Of a DNA stretch of 64,000 nt, positions 27,527 to 35,021 are shown piece by piece. Source of the DNA: Streptomyces populi (GTDB lineage: Bacteria > Actinomycetota > Actinomycetes > Streptomycetales > Streptomycetaceae); the NCBI RefSeq assembly GCF_002911015.1, contig NZ_KZ626859.1, forward strand, positions 38,124 to 102,123. The letters run 5' to 3'. How positions within the stretch are numbered: position 1 is the first letter of the stretch; each line of letters opens with the position of its first letter. The notes beneath the pieces are model-generated. The model was not told where the DNA came from. It saw only the letters and a list, made by a program, of their open reading frames with translations, and ran no database searches. Made by a program: the position numbers and the translations under genes.

Positions 27527-27967
27527 GCGGTTCGCTCCTCGCTGAATTTCATGGGAGGCCCTTTTGGGTAAGGGCCCGGCTTCGGTCGCCGCTCAGAGGG
27601 TACCGAGGCCTGGTAGAGCCGTTGTAGCACCACCCTTGCATGAACTCACCCTAGTCCAGGATCGCATGAGTGTTCGATCCCTCGATGGAGTGAAGTACAT
27701 ATCACGTTCCCTTCGAGGCATGAACCATTTAGGCTCCGGGCACGTCCTCATGAACAACCGGCAATCCAGCCGGGAGGACGGACACCTGACAGACAGCGCG
27801 AACCCGTACAGACACAAAGACACGCAATACGGCTCATTCGCCGCCACCCGGCAGCAGACAGCCGCCCCGAAAGAAAATTTCGAGGAAAAGCCGCGAGCGG
27901 GAACGTTTTCGGCCTGGTTGGATGTTGACCCTGGTACGACAGCTCGTCGAGCTAGAGAAGAGGCGAC
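27527..27967. other. Divergent intergenic region parE / DUF7455, AT-richer
   Basis: This 441-bp stretch is clearly less GC-rich than its surroundings (for example ATGAACCATTTAG and GAAAGAAAATTTCGAGG). It presumably holds the parE and DUF7455 promoters; a TTGACC at 27925 could be a -35 element. A plus-strand frame through it ends exactly in a GTGA overlap with the DUF7455 start, but its third-position GC is too low to call a gene. Confidence 0.45.
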
Positions 27968-28198
27968 GTGACTACTGTTCTGACCCCCGCGAGCCCGCTG
28001 ACGGCCGCTGACCGCTGCGACCGTTGCGGCGCCCAGGCATATCTGCGCGTCGTCCTCCTGAGCGGCGGAGAACTGCTCTTCTGCGCCCACCACGGTCGCA
28101 AGTTCGAGCCGGAACTCAAGAAGATCGCCGCTGAGATACAGGACGAGACGGAGCGGCTCACGTCCGTTCCCGAGAGCGTCAACGACGAAGATCGCTGA
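27968..28198 (+). CDS. DUF7455-type small zinc-ribbon protein
   Basis: A 76-residue protein. A CxxC pair in ADRCDRCGAQAY and a later C-x2-H pair in LLFCAHHGRKF form a likely four-ligand zinc knuckle. The C-terminal third is a charged helix. Function is unknown. It is highly conserved between parE and hrdB in Streptomyces as I remember. The GTG start has an AGAAGAGG site upstream, and a strong terminator follows. Confidence 0.82.
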   Translation: MTTVLTPASPLTAADRCDRCGAQAYLRVVLLSGGELLFCAHHGRKFEPELKKIAAEIQDETERLTSVPESVNDEDR

Positions 28199-28244
28199 CC
28201 CTTCGCATCAACGACGAGCGGGTGCCGGCGACAGGCCGGTGAGT

Positions 28245-28280
28245 GGGCGGTCACACCCTGGACACAGGGAGTGGCCGCCC
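28245..28280 (+). terminator. Terminator of the DUF7455 gene
   Basis: GGGCGGTCAC pairs with GTGGCCGCCC (one G-U), and an inner CCCTG/CAGGG pair closes the stem around GACA. It lies 46 bp after the stop. Confidence 0.75.
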
Positions 28281-28307
28281 GCACTCGTATCGCATCGTCA
28301 AGAGCTC

Positions 28308-29126
28308 TCAGCGTCCCGCGTCCAGCGCCTGGACCACCTCTGAGACCCGTGTGTAGACACCCGGGCTCCCCGCGCGCCCGCAGCCGCTCCCCCAGGACAC
28401 CAGGCCGATCAGGCGCCCCTGGGCGACCAGCGGCCCGCCGCTGTCCCCCTGGCAGGCGTCACGGCCGCCCTTCGCCTCTCCGGCGCAGACCATGGACGCC
28501 GCGTCATAGGTCCCGGACTCGTCGCCCGGATAGGCGCGCTCGCAGGAGGCGTCGGACAGCACGTGCACGTCCGCGGCCCGCAGGCTGGTCGCGTAGTCGC
28601 CGCCGCCCGTCAGGTCGCCCCAGCCGTAGACCACGGCCGCGGTTCCCGGCTCGTAGGCCGGGTCCCCCGAGGGGGCCATGCGGATCACGGAGGCGGCCGG
28701 CAGCGGCTCGGCGAGCGTCAGCACGCCGAAGTCCCCGGCGTTCGTATCGCTGTCGTAGCGCGGGTTGACCCAGATGTCGCGTACGGGGATCTCCTTGCCG
28801 TCGTCGGACGTGAGATTTCCACGCCCCGCGATGACCTTCAGGTCGCCCGCCCGGCGCGGCGGCGCCCCCAGCACGTCGTCGCCGAGGCAGTGGGCGGCGG
28901 TCAGGACCGTGGTCGGGCCGATGGCCACCCCTCCGCAGAACTGGCCCGCGCGCGTACCCCCGAACAGGTCACGGCTGGACAGCGCGACCGTCCACGGGCT
29001 CTCGGAGATCTGGACCGGACGGCTTCCGATGACAACGCTGTCAGGGGACGCCAGGGCGGGGGTCGTCAGGGATATCACCGCTGTGGCGGCCGCGAGGGCC
29101 AGCGTCGGGACGTAGGGACGGCGCAT
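28308..29126 (-). CDS. Secreted trypsin-like serine protease (S1 family)
   Basis: A 272-residue exported protease. A signal peptide ends near TTPALA-SP (residue 27). The catalytic triad is visible: His in VLTAAHCLG, Asp in DTNAGDFGVLTL, and Ser in DACQGDSGGPLV. Asp in GGRDACQGD at the base of the S1 pocket predicts cleavage after Arg/Lys. Cysteine pairs around the active site look complete. A pro-peptide of a few residues before VVIGSRPVQ is short. It lies between the hrdB terminator and the DUF7455 terminator as a single gene. Confidence 0.92.
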   Translation of the reverse strand: MRRPYVPTLALAAATAVISLTTPALASPDSVVIGSRPVQISESPWTVALSSRDLFGGTRAGQFCGGVAIGPTTVLTAAHCLGDDVLGAPPRRAGDLKVIAGRGNLTSDDGKEIPVRDIWVNPRYDSDTNAGDFGVLTLAEPLPAASVIRMAPSGDPAYEPGTAAVVYGWGDLTGGGDYATSLRAADVHVLSDASCERAYPGDESGTYDAASMVCAGEAKGGRDACQGDSGGPLVAQGRLIGLVSWGSGCGRAGSPGVYTRVSEVVQALDAGR

Positions 29127-29202
29127 GTGCGCTCCTCACACTGGGAGGGTCGTGGAACACCCAGAGTGATCCAGCGGACGAAGGCCCGCACTCCGCGCAC
29201 AC

Positions 29203-29243
29203 GGAGAGGGCCCGACCCCCCGAAAGGGGGTCGGGCCCTCTCC
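29203..29243. terminator. hrdB terminator
   Basis: An 18-bp perfect stem (arms at 29203-29220 and 29226-29243) with a CGAAA loop follows the hrdB stop by 17 bp. It is one of the strongest terminators in the window. Confidence 0.88.
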
Positions 29244-29259
29244 GACGTGCGGCCGAGGC

Positions 29260-30795
29260 CTAGTCGAGGTAGTCGCGCAGCACCTGGGAACGCGACGGGT
29301 GACGCAGCTTCGACATGGTCTTGGACTCGATCTGGCGGATCCGCTCACGGGTCACGCCGTACACCTTGCCGATCTCGTCGAGGGTCTTCGGCTGACCGTC
29401 GGTGAGACCGAAGCGCATCGACACGACACCCGCCTCACGCTCGGACAGGGTGTCGAGAACGGAGTGCAGCTGCTCCTGGAGGAGCGTGAAGCTGACCGCG
29501 TCGGCGGGGACCACGGCCTCGGAGTCCTCGATGAGGTCACCGAACTCGCTGTCGCCGTCCTCACCCAGCGGGGTGTGCAGCGAGATGGGCTCACGACCGT
29601 ACTTCTGGACCTCGATGACCTTCTCGGGGGTCATGTCGAGCTCCTTGGCCAGCTCCTCCGGGGTGGGCTCGCGGCCCAGGTCCTGGAGCATCTGGCGCTG
29701 GACGCGCGCGAGCTTGTTGATGACCTCGACCATGTGCACCGGGATACGGATGGTGCGGGCCTGGTCGGCCATGGCGCGGGTGATCGCCTGACGGATCCAC
29801 CAGGTGGCGTACGTGGAGAACTTGTAGCCCTTGGTGTAGTCGAACTTCTCGACCGCGCGGATCAGACCGAGGTTGCCCTCCTGGATGAGGTCCAGGAAGA
29901 GCATGCCGCGACCGGTGTAGCGCTTGGCCAGGGAGACCACCAGGCGGAGGTTGGCCTCCAGGAGGTGGTTCTTGGCGCGACGGCCGTCCTCGGCGATGAT
30001 CTCGAGCTCACGCTTGAGCTTGGGAGCGAGCTTGTCGGCGTTGGCCAGCTTGTCCTCGGCGAACAGACCGGCCTCGATGCGCTTGGCGAGCTCGACCTCC
30101 TGCTCGGCGTTGAGCAGCGGGACCTTGCCGATCTGCTTGAGGTAGTCCTTGACCGGGTCGGCGGTGGCACCGGCGGCGGCGACCTGCTGCGCGGGCGCGT
30201 CGTCCTCGTCCTCGTCGGACAGGACGAAGCCCTGGGCGCCGTCCTCGGCGGGCTCGTCCGCACCGGGCTTGCCCGGGGTCTCCTCGACCGTCTCGTCGTC
30301 GACGAGCTCGGCGTCGTCCTTCTTGGCGCTCGTCTTCTTGGCCGCCGTCTTCTTGGCGACTGTCTTCTTGGCGACGGTCTTCTTGGCCGCCGCCTTCTTG
30401 ACTGCGGTGGGCTTGCCTGCGGAGGCGTCCTCGGCCGAATCGTCGGCGAGGGCAGCCGGAGCCGCGGTGGCGGTGGCCTTCTTCGTGGTCACCGTCTTGG
30501 CCGCCACGGTCTTGGTGGCGGTGCGCTTGGCCGGACTCTTCGCTGCGACGCTCTTTCGGGTGCGCTTGGGCTCCGCGGCACTGACCATCAGCGTCACACC
30601 CTCTTCCTCGAGGATCTGGTTGAGGCTGCGCAGTACGTTCTTCCACTGAGTGGCCGGAATCTGGTCAGCTTCGAAGGCCCGACGCACGTCATCGCCGGCG
30701 ATCTGCCCCTCAGCCTTTCCCCGCTCGATGAGCGCCATGACAGAGACGGACTCGGCGATCTCCGGCGGGAGCGTACGGGATGTGCTGGCCGACAC
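29260..30795 (-). CDS. hrdB: Principal RNA polymerase sigma factor HrdB
   Basis: A 511-residue primary sigma-70 factor, equal in length to the HrdB I remember from Streptomyces coelicolor. Region 1.1-like sequence (about 1-70) is followed by a Lys/Ala/Thr-rich tract of AKKT-type repeats (about 75-160) and an acidic stretch. Region 1.2 is [16 protein letters not shown]. Region 2 is [16 protein letters not shown], then [19 protein letters not shown]. Region 4 is the -35 binding [22 protein letters not shown]. The GTG at 30795 with an AGAGG site gives the expected [16 protein letters not shown] start. It directs housekeeping transcription. whiH lies upstream on the same strand behind its own terminator. 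Confidence 0.97.
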   Translation of the reverse strand: MSASTSRTLPPEIAESVSVMALIERGKAEGQIAGDDVRRAFEADQIPATQWKNVLRSLNQILEEEGVTLMVSAAEPKRTRKSVAAKSPAKRTATKTVAAKTVTTKKATATAAPAALADDSAEDASAGKPTAVKKAAAKKTVAKKTVAKKTAAKKTSAKKDDAELVDDETVEETPGKPGADEPAEDGAQGFVLSDEDEDDAPAQQVAAAGATADPVKDYLKQIGKVPLLNAEQEVELAKRIEAGLFAEDKLANADKLAPKLKRELEIIAEDGRRAKNHLLEANLRLVVSLAKRYTGRGMLFLDLIQEGNLGLIRAVEKFDYTKGYKFSTYATWWIRQAITRAMADQARTIRIPVHMVEVINKLARVQRQMLQDLGREPTPEELAKELDMTPEKVIEVQKYGREPISLHTPLGEDGDSEFGDLIEDSEAVVPADAVSFTLLQEQLHSVLDTLSEREAGVVSMRFGLTDGQPKTLDEIGKVYGVTRERIRQIESKTMSKLRHPSRSQVLRDYLD

Positions 30796-30911
30796 GAACA
30801 ACCTCTCGGAACGTTGGAAAACGGCTTCCGGCTCCGTCCACTGCGGACAGGAACCGACGACCGCCGACTGGGGATGGGCCGACGGCGCGGGCGGGGACCG
30901 GGAAGATTCAC

Positions 30912-30937
30912 AGCGCCACACACGGCGTCTGTATTCC
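30912..30937 (-). promoter_or_regulatory. Possible sigma-R-type hrdB promoter
   Basis: GGAAT (30937-30933) is followed after 18 bases by GCT (30914-30912), one base from the sigma-R consensus GGAAT-N18-GTT. hrdB of other Streptomyces is known to have a sigma-R-dependent promoter. The mismatch keeps this tentative. Confidence 0.35.
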
Positions 30938-31083
30938 TTCCTCGGCTGTCACCTCTTAGGTCATCGCGCTGCCCCGAAGAGCGTTACGCCCAATCTGCGT
31001 GGCCCGAGTCACACCCCGTAAGCGCTCAAAAGATGACAGATCCTATCAAGCCAGGTTAGTTCATGATCCGCCGCACGGTCGTA

Positions 31084-31132
31084 CCGTCGGGACCTCACCG
31101 AATCCACGAGGGATTCGGTGAGGTCCCGACGG
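31084..31132. terminator. whiH terminator
   Basis: A 22-bp perfect stem with an ACGAG loop, about 70 bp after the whiH stop and inside the 407-bp hrdB upstream region. It should insulate hrdB from whiH transcription. Confidence 0.85.
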
Positions 31133-31202
31133 GTGACGCTCACGGGTCCGACGCCGCCACGGACGCCCACCCGCTCCGGACCGCGCCACCCGCGGCGCGC
31201 GA

Positions 31203-32090
31203 TCAGTGCTCGCGCGGCGCGGGCACGACACGCTCCACCTCGGGGTGGACGGTGAGGAGCTGCCGCATGGCCGTCTCGGCCGCCGCGCCGTCGCCCGCCA
31301 CGAGGGCGTCCACGATGCGGGCGTGGTGCCCCAGCGAGGCCTCGTTCGGCCGGTCACATCCTGTGACCGGGCCGCCGGAGACCTGGAGCGCCGCCGACAC
31401 GATCCCGGAGAGGTGCTCCAGCATCCTGTTGCCCGCGAGCTGGATGAGCAGCGCGTGGAACTCGACGTCGGCCCGGGAGAAGGTGAGGGCGTCGCCCTGC
31501 GACATGGCGTGCCCCATGATCTCGACCATGTCGCCGAGCCTCTGCTTGATCTCCTCGCGCTCGTGTCCGGCCGCGAGGCGCGCGGCGAGCGGCTCGATGG
31601 TCCAGCGGAGCTCGCTCAGCTCGCGCCGCTGGTCGTCCCGCTGCGGTCCGAAGGCCCGCCATTCGATGATGTCCGGGTCGAGAAGGTTCCAGTCGCTGAC
31701 GGGACGCACGCGCGTGCCGACGTTCGGGCGGGCGCTGACCAGCCCCTTCGCCTCCAGGACGCGGAGCGACTCACGGACGACGGTCCGGGAGACCTCGAAC
31801 CGCTGGCCGATCTCCTCGGGCACGAGCGGACGGTCCGCGCCGAGGTCTCCGGAAACGATCATCTGGCCGAGCTGCTGGACGAGTTGGCCGTGCAGCCCGC
31901 GCCCGCGGCTGCCTGCGGCGCGTCGGCCGACGCGGCCGAGTTCCGGCTCGGCGCTCTCCCACACGGGAGGACCCACACGGTCCGCGCCGGAAGCGTCGGT
32001 GTAGGGGTAACGGTCGAGTTCACCCGGTCCGGCCAGGCCGGAATCGGCGGAACGGGCGGCGGTCATCATGGTCTGCGCAAGGGTACTCAC
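31203..32090 (-). CDS. whiH: Sporulation regulator WhiH (GntR/FadR family)
   Basis: A 295-residue GntR-family protein. The first 60 residues are a Gly/Ala/Asp-rich extension. The winged helix (about 65-135) includes EEIGQRFEVSRTVVRESLRVLEAKGLV. The FCD domain (about 150-285) has its metal-type residues in VEFHALLIQLAGN and LGHHARIVDAL. WhiH is needed for sporulation septation in aerial hyphae. The position just upstream of hrdB, the length, the MSTLAQTMMTAARS start (GTG at 32090) and the sigma-WhiG-type promoter all fit whiH. I identify it by context and remembered sequence, not by a search. Confidence 0.88.
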   Translation of the reverse strand: MSTLAQTMMTAARSADSGLAGPGELDRYPYTDASGADRVGPPVWESAEPELGRVGRRAAGSRGRGLHGQLVQQLGQMIVSGDLGADRPLVPEEIGQRFEVSRTVVRESLRVLEAKGLVSARPNVGTRVRPVSDWNLLDPDIIEWRAFGPQRDDQRRELSELRWTIEPLAARLAAGHEREEIKQRLGDMVEIMGHAMSQGDALTFSRADVEFHALLIQLAGNRMLEHLSGIVSAALQVSGGPVTGCDRPNEASLGHHARIVDALVAGDGAAAETAMRQLLTVHPEVERVVPAPREH

Positions 32091-32182
32091 GGGTCTTTTG
32101 TCGGCGCCGACTCCAACTGCCTTGAGGTCTTTGGTGAAAAGCACACGAAAGGGTGATCGCTCACACCGTCGCAATTGACGCC

Positions 32183-32209
32183 TTATCGGAAAGAAATGGG
32201 CGTTCTTCG
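32183..32209 (-). promoter_or_regulatory. Sigma-WhiG-type promoter of whiH
   Basis: On the minus strand CGAA (32209-32206), exactly 15 bases, then TCCGATAA (32190-32183). The sigma-WhiG consensus is TAAA/TAAR-N15-GCCGATAA. whiH is a known direct WhiG target. The start point would give an 80-90-base leader. Confidence 0.75.
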
Positions 32210-32252
32210 GGGAGTTGTGCACACAGGGGGAACGGAAGGGTGCGGACGGTCG

Positions 32253-34013
32253 TCATCGGACCCGGCTCCGCAGAGTCGTGAGCAGATACACACAGAGCAG
32301 AGCGACCAGCGACAACAACAGTGCTCCGCCGACGGGTTGGGCGAGCATCCGTACACCGGCGGCCAGGTAGCGCCCCCCGCCGAACGGCCACTGCACGAGA
32401 ACCAGTTCCCGGAGCCGCTCCGGAAATCCGGCCGCCGACCGCACGGACGGCCCCTGAAAGGCTTTTTGTACGAGCGGTACGACGGCGACCGGCACGGCGA
32501 GCACCGCCGCGAGCCCGGCGGCGGTGGACCGGAAGATGCCGGCCGCCAGCACGCCCGCCCACGCGCAGCCCACCACGAGACCGGACCAACTCGCGCTCAG
32601 CGAGAGCCAGTCCGACGGGACTCCGGCGACCTCCCGCCCGTAGACGAGGTAGAGCACTTCGAGGTTGCACCCCACCGTGAGGAACGCCAGCATCAGCGCG
32701 GTGACCGAGGCGACGAGGAGTTTGGCGGCCAGCAGTCCCAGCCGGCGCGGGACGGTGCCCCGGTCCGCGGCCAGGGCGGGGTGACGGAACTCCTCGCCGA
32801 AAGCGACGGCGCCCAGCAGCCCGGCCCCGAGCGCGGCGGGCGGCAGCGGGAGTTCCCGCGGCCACGCGGCCAGCAGACGTGACTGAGGCGTATGACCGAT
32901 CCTGGCCAGGAGGACGGACAGGAGGACCGAGGTGATGAGAACGGCGGCCGCGGTGAAGTAGCCGGTACCGACGCCGGCGGCCCTGCGCAGTTCGTAGCGC
33001 AGGGGGCGCAGCGGACTCCGGACCTGGCGCACGGCGATGGGGGGCCGGAGGGCGGAAAGGACGTCCGCGGCCGGCGCCTCGGCGGGGCACGGCTCGGCGG
33101 CGGGGTGCTCGCCCTCCTCCGGCGGGACGATCGGTGCGGGCCCCATGTCTCCCGTCTCGTCGGCGAGTTGGTGTACGAGGATGCCGTGCCGGAAGGCCGT
33201 CTCACCGATGTCGGCACAGGTACTGCCGTACACCGAGAGACGGTTGCCCTCCTCACGCACGACTTCGACGGAGCGCTGCGCCGTGCGGGCCTCCTTGGTC
33301 AGGAGGGAGCCGAGCCGGGCGGCGTGCGGACTGCGGACGGCGACCCGCGGGCGGAGCCGGGTACGGGCGAACTCCGCGGCCTCCTGATCGGCGACGAGGC
33401 GGCCCTGGTCCAGCGTGACGACCCGGTCCGCGGTCCGTGCGGCCTCCTTGGGGTCGTCCGTGGTGAACAGCACCGTGCCGCCCTGTGTCGCGTGGGCGCG
33501 CAGAATCCCGTGCAGCCACCGCCCTTCCCTGACGGCCAGTCCGTCCGAGGGGCCGTCGAGCACGAGCGAGTGGGGAGCGGGCAGGAGTGCGCAGGCCAGT
33601 CCGAGCCGGCGGTCCATGCCGCGGGACAGCGTGCCCAGGCTCTCGTCCCGGAGGCTGACGAGTCCGACCGCTTCGAGGACCTCGTCCGCGCGGCGCGCGG
33701 GTACACCGGCTGCGGCGCACAGCATGCGGAGCTGGCCGCGGACCGTGCGTGCCGGATGACCCGGCACCTCGCCCATGAGTACGCCGACCTCGCGCGAGGG
33801 GTGGGCGATCCGGTGCAGCGGCCTGCCTCGGAAGTAGGTGATCCCGCGGCCCTGTTGGAGTTCGAGCATGAGCCTCAGCGCCGTCGTCTTGCCCGCGCCC
33901 GGGGCTCCGACGAGCGCCGTGACGTGGCCCGCGCGCGCCTCGAAGGACACGTCGTCGACGGCGGGCGGACGCGCCTTGCGGGTGTTGCTGGTCAGTCCGA
34001 TGGCCTGGATCAC
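32253..34013 (-). CDS. ABC ATPase fused to an ABC-2-type permease, degenerate ATP site
   Basis: A 586-residue fusion. Residues about 10-225 are an ABC ATPase with Walker A GAPGAGKT, signature LSRGMDRR in place of LSGGQ, and Walker B HSLVLDGPSDGL, where the catalytic Glu is Gly. A switch His is not obvious (TTDDPKE). After a 100-residue linker, residues about 345-585 carry about six transmembrane helices of a bacitracin/Nod-type exporter permease. The missing Glu predicts slow or no ATP hydrolysis unless a partner supplies it. A GTG at 34013 is preferred over a TTG three codons upstream, with little ribosome-site evidence for either. It lies upstream of whiH on the same strand. Confidence 0.8.
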   Translation of the reverse strand: MIQAIGLTSNTRKARPPAVDDVSFEARAGHVTALVGAPGAGKTTALRLMLELQQGRGITYFRGRPLHRIAHPSREVGVLMGEVPGHPARTVRGQLRMLCAAAGVPARRADEVLEAVGLVSLRDESLGTLSRGMDRRLGLACALLPAPHSLVLDGPSDGLAVREGRWLHGILRAHATQGGTVLFTTDDPKEAARTADRVVTLDQGRLVADQEAAEFARTRLRPRVAVRSPHAARLGSLLTKEARTAQRSVEVVREEGNRLSVYGSTCADIGETAFRHGILVHQLADETGDMGPAPIVPPEEGEHPAAEPCPAEAPAADVLSALRPPIAVRQVRSPLRPLRYELRRAAGVGTGYFTAAAVLITSVLLSVLLARIGHTPQSRLLAAWPRELPLPPAALGAGLLGAVAFGEEFRHPALAADRGTVPRRLGLLAAKLLVASVTALMLAFLTVGCNLEVLYLVYGREVAGVPSDWLSLSASWSGLVVGCAWAGVLAAGIFRSTAAGLAAVLAVPVAVVPLVQKAFQGPSVRSAAGFPERLRELVLVQWPFGGGRYLAAGVRMLAQPVGGALLLSLVALLCVYLLTTLRSRVR

Positions 34014-34134
34014 CCAAAGCAAGATAGCGCTACATTTCGGATTTTCCGGGCACCATGCGGATCACCTCCGCCGAGCCTCGCGGGGTCGGCGAACACTCCC
34101 GGGAACGGGTCCCGAACCGGGTTCGCGGCCCTCC

Positions 34135-34893
34135 TCAGACCTCGGGACGCAGCATCGGCGGGTTGAGCAGCGTGGCACCGCCCGCGCGGAACAGCTGCGC
34201 GGGCCTGCCACCCTGGCGTGTGGTCGTGCCCCCGGTGGGCACGAGGAAGCCCGGCGTACCGGTCACCTTGCGGTGGAAGTTGCGCGGGTCGAGCGCCACT
34301 CCCCACACCGCCTCGTAGACGCGGCGCAGCTCGCCGACGGTGAACTCGGTCGGGCAGAAGGCGGTCGCCAGCGACGAGTACTCGATCTTGGACCGGGCGC
34401 GCTCCACGCCGTCCGAGAGGATCTGCGCGTGGTCGAAGGCGAGGGGCGCCGCCTGCTCCCCGTCGCGCCCGTACCCGCCCTGCTGCAGCAGTTCCTCGAC
34501 CGGCGCCCACCGTGCGCTGTTCGCGTCGCCGCCCGCCCGGGGAGCGGGCAGGTCGGGGGCGAGGGCGAGATGCGCGACGCTCACCACACGCATCCGGGGG
34601 TCGCGCTTGGGGTCGCCGTAGGTCGCGAGCTGCTCGAGGTGGGCACCGTTGTCCTGCGCGGGCACGGAGGGGTCGTGGGCGCACAGTCCCGTCTCCTCGA
34701 CCAGCTCGCGCGCCGCAGCCTGGGCGAGGTCCTCGTCGATCCGTACGAAGCCGCCGGGCAGCGCCCACCGCCCCTGGAACGGCTGCTCGCCCCGCCGTAC
34801 CGCCAGCGCGCACAAGGCATGGCGGCGCACGGTCAGCACGACCAGGTCCACGGTCACGGCGAAGGGCGGAAAGGCTGACGGGTCGTAGGGCAT
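34135..34893 (-). CDS. NUDIX-winged helix regulator (NrtR-like)
   Basis: A 252-residue protein. The N-terminal NUDIX domain has a complete NUDIX box (GFVRIDEDLAQ followed by AAARELVEETGL), so it may hydrolyse ADP-ribose-type substrates. The C-terminal part (about 150-250) with FTVGELRRVYEAVWGVALDPRNFHRKV is the winged helix of NrtR-type repressors of NAD metabolism, which let go of DNA on binding ADP-ribose. Only NUDIX-family function is certain; the regulatory role follows from the two-domain layout and an inverted repeat just upstream. No NAD-biosynthesis gene is adjacent, so the targets lie elsewhere. ATG at 34893. Confidence 0.83.
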   Translation of the reverse strand: MPYDPSAFPPFAVTVDLVVLTVRRHALCALAVRRGEQPFQGRWALPGGFVRIDEDLAQAAARELVEETGLCAHDPSVPAQDNGAHLEQLATYGDPKRDPRMRVVSVAHLALAPDLPAPRAGGDANSARWAPVEELLQQGGYGRDGEQAAPLAFDHAQILSDGVERARSKIEYSSLATAFCPTEFTVGELRRVYEAVWGVALDPRNFHRKVTGTPGFLVPTGGTTTRQGGRPAQLFRAGGATLLNPPMLRPEV

Positions 34894-34902
34894 GCCGCGA
34901 TC

Positions 34903-34924
34903 ATAGTCGTCTGCCTGACGATAA
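34903..34924. promoter_or_regulatory. Imperfect inverted repeat, possible NrtR-like operator
   Basis: TAGTCGTC and GACGATAA face each other across 5 bases, 10 bp upstream of the NUDIX regulator start. Two of eight arm positions do not match. Probably autoregulatory. Confidence 0.5.
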
Positions 34925-35021
34925 ACACCTCCTTCAGAGGCCTGGTCCATGGTCGATCGACTTCCGTCCCGTACGGCGCCGCGTCGCCGAGGACCACCGG
35001 CCGGTGACACGTCCCCCGACG

